Source of the DNA: Caballeronia fortuita
GTDB taxonomy: Bacteria > Pseudomonadota > Gammaproteobacteria > Burkholderiales > Burkholderiaceae
Direction of reading: 5' to 3'
NCBI RefSeq assembly: GCF_001544835.2
Contig: NZ_FCNX02000003.1
Coordinates: 1 to 64,000, forward strand
Length of the DNA stretch: 64,000 nucleotides
How positions within the stretch are numbered: the first letter of the stretch is position 1; each line of letters starts with the position of its first letter. Of the stretch, positions 26,711-35,806 are shown piece by piece. Under the pieces are notes generated by a model. The model had not been told where the DNA came from. It did no database searches and saw nothing but the letters and a program-made list of their open reading frames with translations. The translations under genes and the position numbers were made by a program.

Positions 26711-27982
26711 ATGTTAGCGGCTTTAACGAAGAGCATAAAATCATCTTTGTCTTCCGCAGCGTCCGTAATCTCGATCGTCGCTGCGACGTCAATATTGTTG
26801 GCCGCGTGCGGCGGCGGAGTGGATGCCCCCAACAGATGGGTGGCGACTTGGTACGCAGCGCCGCAGAACTATAATGACCCACTCTCTATTGTTCCCGTGT
26901 CGACACCCTTTACAGTTGAAAATCAGACGATTAGACAAATAGTGCATCTATCAAAGGGTGGAAATGCTGTGCGACTGAAGCTGGCTAACCTTTTTGGCTC
27001 CGGTCCTGTTAGTTTCTCGGCCATACGTATTGCGCGTAACCAAGGAAGTGGAGGCGCTATCGATGTCGCTACCGATAAGCCGGTGACGTTTTCGGGATCC
27101 ACAGCGCTTACCTTGGAACCGGGTGCGGTTGCCTGGAGTGACAGCATCAACATCCCTGTTTCGACCCACGACGAAATCGCAATCAGTATATATCTCGCAG
27201 GTGGGGTGCAAGTTGCGGATGTACATTCCGATGCAAGACAGACGAATTATTTCGCGCCGGGGAATCAAACCTCAAACGGGGTGTTGAAGAACGCCATTTC
27301 AAAGACATCATACTATTGGGTTTCCGAATTGGACGTAAATTCGTCGAACGACACGAAAGTTGTCGTTGCATTCGGCGACTCGATTACGGACGGTCACAAT
27401 TCGACTGTCGACGCCAACCATCGGTGGCCTAACTTTCTTGACGATCTCGCGCAATCTCCGGGTTCCCGTCTTAGTAATTTGGCCGTTGTAAATTCCGGCA
27501 TTTCAGGGAACCGTTGGTTGACCGATGGTACGGGTCCCAACGGGCTTAGCCGTTTCGACCGGGATGTGCTTGGAATTTCAGGCGTGACGCACGTCATCAT
27601 CTTACTTGGCATCAATGATATTGGTTTTCCGTATCTGCTTCCTTCACAAGCGGTTACGGCGAACCAGATTATTCAGGCAATGCAGACGGCGATTTCCAAG
27701 GCGAAGGAGAGGGGTTTGAAGGTCTATCTTGGGACTTTGACTCCCATGGGAGGGTCTCCGTATTTCAATACAAATAGCGAAGCTGATCGGCAGTCCGTCA
27801 ACGCGTTCATTCGATTGGCGCCGAAGGGGGTCGACGGGGTAATCGACTTTGATAAAGCTATCCAAGATCCGGCAGACTCGACGCGAATGTTGGCTGCATA
27901 CGATAGTGGCGATCACCTTCATCCTAATGATGCGGGTTACAAGGCAATGGCCGATGCAATAAATCTCGCGTCGCTTAATTGA
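26711..27982 (+). CDS. SGNH/GDSL hydrolase lipoprotein
   Basis: A 423-residue secreted esterase-type protein. A lipoprotein signal ends in SILLAAC, giving Cys34. The SGNH blocks are all present: FGDSITDG (nucleophile Ser), the Gly block in NSGISGNRW, the Asn block in LGINDIG, and DHLHPNDAGY with the catalytic Asp/His pair. About 190 residues of beta-rich sequence precede the catalytic domain, as in multi-domain SGNH carbohydrate or lipid esterases. ATG at 26711 follows AGGAGACACGTT. The gene is visibly more AT-rich than its surroundings and stands alone between decayed regions, suggesting recent transfer. Confidence 0.9.
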   Translation: MLAALTKSIKSSLSSAASVISIVAATSILLAACGGGVDAPNRWVATWYAAPQNYNDPLSIVPVSTPFTVENQTIRQIVHLSKGGNAVRLKLANLFGSGPVSFSAIRIARNQGSGGAIDVATDKPVTFSGSTALTLEPGAVAWSDSINIPVSTHDEIAISIYLAGGVQVADVHSDARQTNYFAPGNQTSNGVLKNAISKTSYYWVSELDVNSSNDTKVVVAFGDSITDGHNSTVDANHRWPNFLDDLAQSPGSRLSNLAVVNSGISGNRWLTDGTGPNGLSRFDRDVLGISGVTHVIILLGINDIGFPYLLPSQAVTANQIIQAMQTAISKAKERGLKVYLGTLTPMGGSPYFNTNSEADRQSVNAFIRLAPKGVDGVIDFDKAIQDPADSTRMLAAYDSGDHLHPNDAGYKAMADAINLASLN

Positions 27983-29172
27983 GACCTCCAATATTGCAGT
28001 GAACGGTCGGGTCTTGTGCGCCCAACGGATGACGATTCCCGCTGAAAATCTCCGTATTCTCTACGACCTCCATTTCTAGGCGCCGTTAGGAGGGACGCCC
28101 ATGAAGTTCATTGAGAGTCGACGGGTGAACGAGGTGACGAAGAAATCGAACTTAGCTTTTTTGTCACCGTCTGATAGTGATGCGGTGCGCTGGCAGTCAG
28201 CGCCCGTGCTGACAGGGAGGGGCAGCGAAGCTCGCGCCGCCGCTTAAATTCGCATCACGTTGGTGGCCGGCGCAGGACTCGCTCCCTTTCTCGCCGTACT
28301 GGGCGTCAATCTTTGTCGAACAACGCGGGCGCGGATGTGCTCTTCAGCCTGCTGATTCCCGGCGGCTTATGCGCTCTCGCGAGAGAGAAAGGCAGGAATG
28401 CTTTCCTGATAGTGGTCAAGTCCGCTGAGCCAGTATGCCTAGGCCCACTTGCCGTTGACAGCAAACGCGTGCACGGCTAAGCGCTCGTTATCCTAACCGA
28501 AAATCATGTAGCTCTTATAGCTCTGCCGTTCCCATGACTCTTGTCCGATGCCGCACGATGGCTTTGAGACGCATGTTTGAACCCACCCTTGAGCTGTCAC
28601 CCTGCTCTACGCTGCCATACGCGCACGAAACGTTGGTGCGTTCCGCTAGCGCTTCGGAGCGAAGACCGTGACGTTCATCAAGCGGTAACCTGACGCGTGA
28701 AATACCACGCTCGTTAGCCGTCTCGATGGCAGCGATGAAGCAGCGGAACTCTCTCGATCGCTTACTGGTGATCGGTCTCACGAGCTTGCGCCGGTGAAGG
28801 AATTCGGATGCTACGGAACTGATCGATGAACGACAAAAGCCCCCCAGTGAGAAAGGGCTCCCCGCCCTGTCAAGCTCAAAAACGTTGACTGCAATGAGCC
28901 GAACTTGATGCGGCCTGCTCTAACGGGCGCGTCCGACGATCGTGCGTTTCTGGGCATAGGTGGAAAGCTTTGCGCGGCGCAACGATCTACTACTACCGCC
29001 ATGGGTTCGGTAACCGAAGAACACGAGTCACTGGGTCAGCGAATGTCGGAACGTGGGATAACTCATCGACTCATCGGATTCGCCGGCCCGGAGTTCAGGA
29101 CGGTCCCGACCGTGCATGCCAGCCGACCGGGTGCGGGCCCAACGGCAAAAATCTCAGGCTCCGTGTGCGCTG
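27983..29172. other. Gene-poor region with coding relics
   Basis: No intact gene. Around 28250-28480 broken frames read like a membrane protein (AGLAPFLAVLGVNL and AGADVLFSLLIPGG in different frames). A weak hairpin AGCCC...GGGCT occurs near 28826-28852. Otherwise nothing was seen. Confidence 0.35.
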
Positions 29173-29859
29173 TTAGCGGGGCGGATCTCCCCAAGCTGGC
29201 GTGCCGGTCGTGAGTGTTGCGATTGCCAATTCCGTCAGAAGGCGCCAGCCTTGCCGGGACTGCGACTCGTTGCAGGGCATGCGCGACGACCATGGCTTGT
29301 GCTCCTTGCGATCGTCGCCCGTCCTTCGTGGCTGCCGGCCGCACAAGCGGCCAACATTCCGCGCTTCGTCGCTACGCACTCTTGTCACCAGCCTGGGACG
29401 ACAGGGGCTCTCGTAAGACCTGGTCGGCAGCGAGTTGCGCGCTTCGGCGCAAAGCCCATCCGGTAGCGGCGACGCCCGTTGACTTGCGACGAATCGCTTG
29501 AGGCGCTCGGTCGCCGCGGTCAAAATCCTTGAGTGCGATCGAGCGATCGAGCGCAACTGCTGGTCGTGAAGCGACAGGATCTTTCCGAGCAGGGAAGCGG
29601 TCGGCGCGTCAATGAACCACGCCCGCTGTTGCTCAGCGTTCGTAATCGCGGTGTTCATTCCAAGCTCGGCACTCGCGTACACTTGCATCGGAAGACCAGC
29701 AAAACCCCTTTCTTGCAGGTGATAGGTGATGTCCAGGGCCGGCAGCAGTTCATTGAACTGATAGGAGGTGCCGCGCTTGGGGCGACGGCAGGCCGCCAGG
29801 GCTACGTGGATCTGCAGCAACATTTTCTCCGCCGCGGCCATTGGCAGTGGCAGCAACAT
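29173..29859 (-). CDS. Uncharacterised protein, family often labelled 'Fis'-like; C-terminus extended
   Basis: Starting at MLLPLPMAAAEKM, the first ~130 residues match the broken gene at 57985-58476 in this window (shared MLLPLP, FNELL/LLNEL, LQE/VQD-GF, ERLKRF/ERLDRF and ASPLP). Proteins of this pattern are common in Burkholderia and are sometimes annotated as Fis-family regulators without clear support. The match ends near 29470. The remaining ~98 residues look like read-through into unrelated sequence, so the natural stop has probably been lost. No partner gene is adjacent. It may still make a stable N-terminal domain. Confidence 0.5.
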   Translation of the reverse strand: MLLPLPMAAAEKMLLQIHVALAACRRPKRGTSYQFNELLPALDITYHLQERGFAGLPMQVYASAELGMNTAITNAEQQRAWFIDAPTASLLGKILSLHDQQLRSIARSHSRILTAATERLKRFVASQRASPLPDGLCAEARNSLPTRSYESPCRPRLVTRVRSDEARNVGRLCGRQPRRTGDDRKEHKPWSSRMPCNESQSRQGWRLLTELAIATLTTGTPAWGDPPR

Positions 29860-30524
29860 CGAGCGAGTCATAGGTCCGCGAGGGCCGATCGAGTGCCCCG
29901 ATTTGCGGGGCGTTCGGGTGGCGCTGCGAGGCATTACGGACAGAGGCAGACGAACAGAGTTTGGGACCGGAAGCTTCGAGACTACACGTGCATTTTATCG
30001 CACGGGCCCGACGGCGCGGACCGCGCTAGGCCAGAAAGGCCGAGTATGGCAAGTCTCCTTCCGAGATCAATCCGCTCCACTTGCCGACAACAGACCTTAT
30101 GCCGAGTACGAGGACCGAACGAGCCAGCCGGCCACAGCCAGTTGGTCGCGAGAATGATGTTGCGACGAATCCGTAGAGCTTCCATCGCGGCGGATGGTAT
30201 CTGACCGTACGGCCGAGGCCCCAATTGCGCTGGCGCGAAGTGGGTCAGGCTGCCGCCCAAGGGCGGGAAGCCTCTTTCACGATGCAAGCCTAAGCCGGCC
30301 CCAGCGGTACCGCAAGGCGCCACATGCTCAATCATCGGAACCGGACCTGCAGCGGTTCCCCTTTTCGGTAAGACGCGTCAATTTCGACGGCGATGCCACG
30401 TTCCTGACTTGTTCCTCGGAAAGCAAGCGAACGCCCTTCGCTGCGAGAAGCTTCGCGCCTCTAATGGCCGACACATGATCGTCGCGCGCGCCACCTCATC
30501 GCGAGCGTGCTCAACGCTTTCTCG
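29860..30524. other. Gene-poor region
   Basis: Only overlapping, featureless frames were seen on both strands. No promoter, repeat or RNA structure is evident. Confidence 0.35.
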
Positions 30525-30889
30525 ATGTCTCTCTGTAACAAGTATGCCGTGCTGGACGTCTATGACGATGCGGGTATGGCCGACGCGCTTGCGGCGGCCC
30601 TGACGGCATACGGCTACCATGCTCTCGTGTCGCACGGCGGCACGCCGCTCTTCAAATCCCACAAGCATGGGCGCCCCTAATGGTCGTCCTTGACACAGAA
30701 ATGGCGCCCGGCGACGGCTTCAGGGTCGAAGAAGCCATGCGTGGTTCCATTCGATTCACCGCGGTGCCGGTCATCGGCCACAGCCGAGGCGCTAGGGTTT
30801 TCGATATCTCGTCACCGCAACGATGCACAGCGACATCCGCGTTTTCTATGAGAGGGCGGTCTCAACTCGAAGTGCAACGAGGGGTTTAA
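30525..30889 (+). pseudogene. Response regulator receiver domain, frameshifted
   Basis: The first frame starts MSLCNKYAVLDVYDDAGMADALAAALTAYGYHAL and matches the first half of a CheY-like receiver, with the acidic pair in the DVYDDAG turn. It stops at about 30680. The next frame resumes with MVVLDTEMAPGDGFRVEEAMR, which holds the phospho-acceptor Asp region, then IRFTAVPVIGHS near the conserved Thr/Ser strand. The conserved lysine segment has degraded. At least one frameshift and several substitutions make this a pseudogene. No kinase is nearby. Confidence 0.65.
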
Positions 30890-31037
30890 TGTTTGGGCCT
30901 TGAGGTTGACTTGCTGATTTGACCTGCCTATGTGACGTCGTTGAAGCGGTAGCACCCTCGTGATTGCTGGGATCGTCCGCGCTGGGCCCTAGAATCCAGA
31001 ACTTGCGAAGGGTGGCCATGTACACCGCTTCATGGGC

Positions 31038-31070
31038 AAAAAAAAGCGCCGACTGTGGGTCGGCGCAAAA
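31038..31070 (-). terminator. Rho-independent terminator
   Basis: GCGCCGAC and GTCGGCGC pair as an 8-bp stem around the loop TGTGG. On the minus strand the hairpin is followed by eight T residues (A-run 31038-31045 on the plus strand). The stop of the small gene at 31111 lies about 45 bp upstream, so this ends that operon. On the plus strand only a short AAAA follows. Confidence 0.85.
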
Positions 31071-31110
31071 GTCCCGAGGTGGGACCTGAGAGATCGTTCC
31101 TGCTTCTTAC

Positions 31111-31320
31111 TCAATGTACGGTTCCAAAGAATGCGATCGCGCCGTCCGCCGGCGTTAGGCCCGCCTGGAAATAGCCTTCGAGACGATCCGCGATGGTCTC
31201 GTCAAGCGTGATGGGTGGCTCCACGAAGCCTGCGAGCCGAGCATGGTCGTACCACTCGTCGAGCCAGGTGCGCGCATCAATCACATACAGCGTTAGCGCG
31301 TTCGAAGCATCGTTGAACAT
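31111..31320 (-). CDS. Small conserved protein of unknown function
   Basis: A 69-residue acidic protein beginning MFNDASNALTLYVIDARTWLDEWYDHARLAGF. There is no signal peptide or membrane segment. AAGGAGCCAACC lies directly before the ATG at 31320. It starts 25 bp after the stop of the next small gene and is followed by a strong terminator, so the two form an operon. I do not recognise the family. The clear ribosome site, terminator and even codon use argue that it is real. Confidence 0.65.
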   Translation of the reverse strand: MFNDASNALTLYVIDARTWLDEWYDHARLAGFVEPPITLDETIADRLEGYFQAGLTPADGAIAFFGTVH

Positions 31321-31345
31321 GGTTGGCTCCTTGTTTCGTGCAAGA

Positions 31346-31633
31346 TCAAACCGCCGCGGCACCGTTGCCCATTCCCGGCCGGCGGTGCTCCGGCGGGAAC
31401 AGAAACCAAGAGCGGTCGGCGTGGCGAAAGAAGAAAACCAATGATAAGCGGCCCGTCCAGCCGATCTCCATGCACAGTCGGCGCCTAGCGCCCTCGCGCC
31501 ACCGTGTGACGAAGCGCACGCGCATTCGCTCGTCGCGCGTCTCAGCCACGAGTCTTTCGACCTGAACGCGAAGCGATATCTCGCCTGGGGCCATCTCCCT
31601 TCCCGCTAGGTGATGAACCGACGCCACGTGCAT
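31346..31633 (-). CDS. Conserved protein of unknown function
   Basis: The frame is open from 31837, but the start is unclear; ATG at 31633 gives MHVASVHHLAGREMAPGEISLRVQVERLVAETRDERMRVRFVTRWREGARRRLCMEI and about 95 residues. Coding-like sequence (ILTIRSYAPDWTETA) extends upstream, so a non-ATG start is possible. The C-terminal half alternates strands and aromatic residues (SLVFFFRHADRSWFLFPPE) and looks like a small beta-rich domain. It is co-directional with, and 25 bp upstream of, the 69-residue gene. No function is known. Confidence 0.5.
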   Translation of the reverse strand: MHVASVHHLAGREMAPGEISLRVQVERLVAETRDERMRVRFVTRWREGARRRLCMEIGWTGRLSLVFFFRHADRSWFLFPPEHRRPGMGNGAAAV

Positions 31634-31817
31634 CGCTGTCTCAGTCCAATCAGGCGCATAGGAACGTATTGTCAGGATTTGCTGATTTGGTTCGTCAGAA
31701 ATTTCTGACGCGTTCGAAGCAGTTTGAGGCCGGCCTGCTTGAGCGCGCCGAGTCGACGTCGGGGGGCGCACGCTAGCACGCTCTTGGCGACCACAGGGCG
31801 CAGACCTTGCCGCGGAC

Positions 31818-32630
31818 TCAGGGTTCACGGAGGCCAAATGTCTTCCTCAAACTAGCGTCGACCGGACCTGCCGGCATAAAGCGCCGCAGCTTCCTCAAGA
31901 GAGACGCCTGTCCTGCCGGCGCAAAGCGCATCCCCCAGTTACCAAGCGACGCTTCAACAATTGTATTGGCTACGACATCCGGCAGAGGAGCACCTCTGAC
32001 GCTGTTGACGACTGCGGTCGACGCAAGCCCACGCTCGCGTTCGTACGCCGCAATTTTCGAACACACCTGAGGCGCATTGACGTCCAGATTAGTCCGCGTA
32101 AAGGACGGCTCGACGAGCGTTGCCCGGATACCGAACTGGCGGATTTCGTGATCCAGCGTCTCGGTCAACCCTTCGACCGCATGCTTGGACGCGGCATAGA
32201 GGCCCATATATGGTGCCGGCAAAAAGCCGAGTACCGAACTGACATTGACGATCCGTCCGTGTCGTTGCACTCGCATGTAAGGAAGCACTGCCTGGGTCGT
32301 GCGCAGAATGCTAAATACGTTCGTGTTGAACAGCGCCGCGGCTTCGGTAACTGAAGTTTCCTCCACCCCGCCGATCAGCGTCGTGCCGGCGTTATTGACG
32401 AGCACGTCGATACGTCCGGCGCGGTCGATAATCGTATTAACCGCGTTTCGAACGGAAGCATCGTCACGAACATCCATCTGCACCAGCTCCACACCGCTCA
32501 ATTGCGACGTTCGTGCAATGCTGCGTATGGTTCCGAATACGCGGCAACCGCGATTTGCGAATTTTTCTGCCGTCGCGCGCCCGATGCCGGACGACACTCC
32601 GGTCACGATGACCACATTGGAACTGTGCAT
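31818..32630 (-). CDS. Short-chain dehydrogenase/reductase attached to the efflux operon
   Basis: A 270-residue classical SDR: TGVSSGIG near residue 10, VLVNNAG near 83, catalytic Ser and YAASK near 150-154. The C-terminal extension contains MRFAPAGQASLLRKLRRFMPAG, typical of oxidoreductases of the retinol-dehydrogenase-like group. ATG at 32630 follows AAGGAAACTGCC; two upstream starts are possible. It begins 35 bp after the RND pump stop and is probably the last gene of the efflux operon. SDRs often accompany TetR-controlled pumps, perhaps modifying the same toxic substrate. Confidence 0.85.
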   Translation of the reverse strand: MHSSNVVIVTGVSSGIGRATAEKFANRGCRVFGTIRSIARTSQLSGVELVQMDVRDDASVRNAVNTIIDRAGRIDVLVNNAGTTLIGGVEETSVTEAAALFNTNVFSILRTTQAVLPYMRVQRHGRIVNVSSVLGFLPAPYMGLYAASKHAVEGLTETLDHEIRQFGIRATLVEPSFTRTNLDVNAPQVCSKIAAYERERGLASTAVVNSVRGAPLPDVVANTIVEASLGNWGMRFAPAGQASLLRKLRRFMPAGPVDASLRKTFGLREP

Positions 32631-32665
32631 GGCAGTTTCCTTCGACATGGTGAACTGGTTTCGCT

Positions 32666-35600
32666 TCAACTGCTCGCGTCGAGCGCTTCCTGGCGCGTCG
32701 ATTCGGTTGCAGAGGCGTGCTCCCGGCGGTCATTGTGGTAACTCGCGCTGTCGCTCGGCCGGATTTTGAACCAGATTGAATACATCGCCGGCAGGAACAC
32801 CAGAGTCAGTACTGTCCCTGCAAATGTTCCGCCGATTAGGGTGTACGCGAGCGTGCCCCAGAACACAGAGTGGGTTAGCGGAATAAACGCGAGGATTGCT
32901 GCCATAGCGGTCAGGATCACTGGGCGCGCACGTTGCACAGTGGCCTCGACGACGGCATGGAAAGGATCCAGCCCCGCCTGTTCGTTCTGGTGGATCTGTC
33001 CGATCAGGATCAGCGTGTTGCGCATTAGGATGCCCGATAGCGCGATGAGACCGACCAGCGCATTGATGCCGAACGGCTGCCGGAACAGGATCAACGTCGG
33101 CACCACTCCGATCAGGCCCAGCGGGCTGGTCAGGAACACCATCACCATGGCGGAGATCGAGCGCACCTGGAAGATGATGATGATGAGCGTAACCGCCAGC
33201 ATGATAGGGAAGAGCGGCAGCATGGCTTTCGTCGCCTTGCCCGATTCCTCGACGGAGCCGGCTTCCTCGATCCGGTAGCCGATGGGAAGGTTTGCCATGA
33301 TGGGCTGAAGCTGCTTCGTGATTGCAGTCGAGACGTCCGGCGGCTGAAGGTTGTCAGCAATGTCGCCCCGTACCGTGATCGTCGGTGCGCGATCGCGCCA
33401 GCGCATGATGGGTTCCTCCATGCGCACGACGACCTTGCCCACCTGCGACAGCGGAATGCGTTGCCCGTTCGCGCCGGCCAGCGTGAAGTCGCCGAGCCGT
33501 GCCGGGTCGAGACGAACATCGCCGGCCGAACGAGCCATGACCTGCACGGTCCGAATATCCTCGCGCACGGCGGTGACAGGCACGCCGGTAAGGAGGAACT
33601 GCAGTTGTTGAGCCACGGCGCTGGACGTCAGTCCCACCGCCTGAAGGCGGTCCTGCTGCAGCGTGAAGTGCAGCGTCGGCGAGCGCGTGCCCCAGTCCGC
33701 ATTGACTGTGCGCATCATTGGACTGCCGTCCATCACCTCTTGAACTTCGGCGGCAATACCACGTAACTTGTCGGGGTCCGGACCGGTGACGCGATAGGCG
33801 ACCGGGAACGGCGAATACGGCCCGAACACAAGCTGTGTGACCCGCACGCGTGCCTCGGGGGCGAGACCGTTAGAGACTGCCTGACGGAGTCGCTGCTTCA
33901 GCGCGTCGCGCTCTTCCTGGCTGTCCGTGCGGATCACGATCTTGGCGAACGACGGGTCGGGTAGTTCTGGTCCCATTGCTAGATAGAAACGCGGCGCACC
34001 CTGCCCGACATAGGCGGTGACGATCTTTGCTTCCTTCTGCTTAGCGAGCCACGCTTCGACCTTCCTCGTGGCGGCGCTGGTTTGCGCGATCGACGTGCCA
34101 TAGGGCATCTGCACCTCGACCAGTACTTCCGGACGGTCGGAGATCGGGAAAAACTGTTTCTTGACCACGCCCATGCCGAGGATGGCCAGGACGAAGAGGC
34201 CCACGACCGAACCGGCGACCAGCCATTTGCGCGCGATGACCCGCGTGAGCAACTGACGGAAGCGGTTGTAGCGCGGCGTGTCGTAGATCGCGTCGTGACC
34301 GCCTTCAATTCTTTTGAAGTCGGGCAGCATCTTCACACCCAGGTAGGGCGTGAAGACCACGGCGACGACCCACGATGCGATCAGCGCGATGCCGACGATC
34401 CAGAACATGTTGCTGGTGTACTCGCCGGCCGTGGAGCGCGCGAAGCCATTGGGCATGAAGCCGACGGCGGTCACCAGCGTGCCCGCCAGCATCGGCGCGG
34501 CCGTATGACTCCACGCGTAGGCGGAGGCAGCGATGCGGCTGTAGCCTTCCTCCATCTTTACCACCATCATCTCGATCGCGATGATCGCGTCGTCCACGAG
34601 TAGGCCGAGCGCCAGGATCAGCGACCCAAGCGTGATGCGATCGAAGTTCTTGCCGGTCGCGGCCATCACGACGAACACCACCGCGAGTGTCAGCGGTACG
34701 GCCGCGGCAACGACGAGACCCACCCGCCATCCCATGCTGATGAAACTCACCAGCATGACCACCAGCAGCGCAACAAAAAACTTGACCATGAACTCATCGA
34801 CCGCCGAGCTGATGTTCACGGCCTGATCCGTGACCTTGGTCAGGCTCATGCCCAGCGGCAGCCCGGCGTTGATTGCGCCCACCTCGCCGTCTAGCGCCTT
34901 GCCGAGATCGAGTCCGTTCGAGCCGTCGCGCATGACGATGCCGAGCAGAAGTGCCGGTTCGCCGTTGTTGCGGATCATGAACGTCGCCGGATCTTCATAG
35001 CCACGCGTAACGGTGGCAATGTCCGACAGCTTCAGCGTGCGGCCCTGCGCTACGACCGGCGTGTCACGGATCTTCTGAAGGTTGTCAAACGCGCCGTCGA
35101 GGCGAATGAAAACCTCCGGACCTTTGGTCTCCACGGAGCCGGCCGGCGTCAGCGCGTTCTGGCCGTTGAGCGCGGCGAACACGTCCTGGGGGCTCACGCC
35201 CAGCGTTGCCAGCCGCTCATGTGAGAGCTGGATATAGATTCTCTCCGACTGCTCGCCGATGATGTCGACCTTCTTCACACCCGGCACGTGGAGCAACCGT
35301 TGGCGCAGCGTCTCCGCATCGCGCACCAGCCGGCGCTGCGGTTCGCCTTTAGCCTTCAGTGCGAAAAGGGCAAACGTGACGTCCGCATATTCGTCATTGA
35401 CCATCGGCCCTATCACGCCACCCGGAAGCTTAGCTGCTTCGTCACCAATTTTTTTCCGGGCCTGGTAGAACTCTTCCTGTACCTCCGATGGCGGTGTGCT
35501 GTCGAGCAGCGTCAGCGTCGTGAAGGCCAGCCCGGGGCGCGTATAGGTTTCGGTGCGGTCGTACCAGCGCAATTCCTGCATGCGCTTTTCGATCTTCTCG

Positions 35601-35806
35601 GCAACCTGATCGTGCATTTCTTGGGCGGTTGCGCCCGGCCATGCGGTGACGATGGTCATTACCTTGACCGTAAAGGCAGGGTCTTCCGCGCGACCGAGCT
35701 TTAAGAAGGACACGAGCCCGGCAAGCGAGATCAGGCAGATGAGGAACAGCGTTATCGCACGCTCGCGCACAGCGAGCGCCGACAGGTTGAATCGGCCTTC
35801 GCTCAC
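32666..35806 (-). CDS. RND efflux permease, TriC-like
   Basis: A 1,046-residue HAE-type RND pump with two repeats of six TM segments and large periplasmic loops. The proton-relay pair Asp405-Asp406 lies in LALGLLVDDAIIAIEMM. The N-terminus (FNLSALAVRERAITLFLI, then LGRAEDPAFTVKVM) and ITLGSLILALGLLVDDAI closely resemble TriC, the triclosan pump of Pseudomonas. TriC works with two adaptors; only one is coded here. It would export hydrophobic compounds using the proton gradient together with the adaptor (overlapping by four bases upstream) and the NodT channel across the promoter. Confidence 0.93.
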   Translation of the reverse strand: MSEGRFNLSALAVRERAITLFLICLISLAGLVSFLKLGRAEDPAFTVKVMTIVTAWPGATAQEMHDQVAEKIEKRMQELRWYDRTETYTRPGLAFTTLTLLDSTPPSEVQEEFYQARKKIGDEAAKLPGGVIGPMVNDEYADVTFALFALKAKGEPQRRLVRDAETLRQRLLHVPGVKKVDIIGEQSERIYIQLSHERLATLGVSPQDVFAALNGQNALTPAGSVETKGPEVFIRLDGAFDNLQKIRDTPVVAQGRTLKLSDIATVTRGYEDPATFMIRNNGEPALLLGIVMRDGSNGLDLGKALDGEVGAINAGLPLGMSLTKVTDQAVNISSAVDEFMVKFFVALLVVMLVSFISMGWRVGLVVAAAVPLTLAVVFVVMAATGKNFDRITLGSLILALGLLVDDAIIAIEMMVVKMEEGYSRIAASAYAWSHTAAPMLAGTLVTAVGFMPNGFARSTAGEYTSNMFWIVGIALIASWVVAVVFTPYLGVKMLPDFKRIEGGHDAIYDTPRYNRFRQLLTRVIARKWLVAGSVVGLFVLAILGMGVVKKQFFPISDRPEVLVEVQMPYGTSIAQTSAATRKVEAWLAKQKEAKIVTAYVGQGAPRFYLAMGPELPDPSFAKIVIRTDSQEERDALKQRLRQAVSNGLAPEARVRVTQLVFGPYSPFPVAYRVTGPDPDKLRGIAAEVQEVMDGSPMMRTVNADWGTRSPTLHFTLQQDRLQAVGLTSSAVAQQLQFLLTGVPVTAVREDIRTVQVMARSAGDVRLDPARLGDFTLAGANGQRIPLSQVGKVVVRMEEPIMRWRDRAPTITVRGDIADNLQPPDVSTAITKQLQPIMANLPIGYRIEEAGSVEESGKATKAMLPLFPIMLAVTLIIIIFQVRSISAMVMVFLTSPLGLIGVVPTLILFRQPFGINALVGLIALSGILMRNTLILIGQIHQNEQAGLDPFHAVVEATVQRARPVILTAMAAILAFIPLTHSVFWGTLAYTLIGGTFAGTVLTLVFLPAMYSIWFKIRPSDSASYHNDRREHASATESTRQEALDASS

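Noticed and set aside
34082..34603. Long plus-strand frame opposite the RND pump
   Set aside because: It is antisense to a strongly conserved gene and rich in Asp/His/Arg, typical of a high-GC shadow frame.
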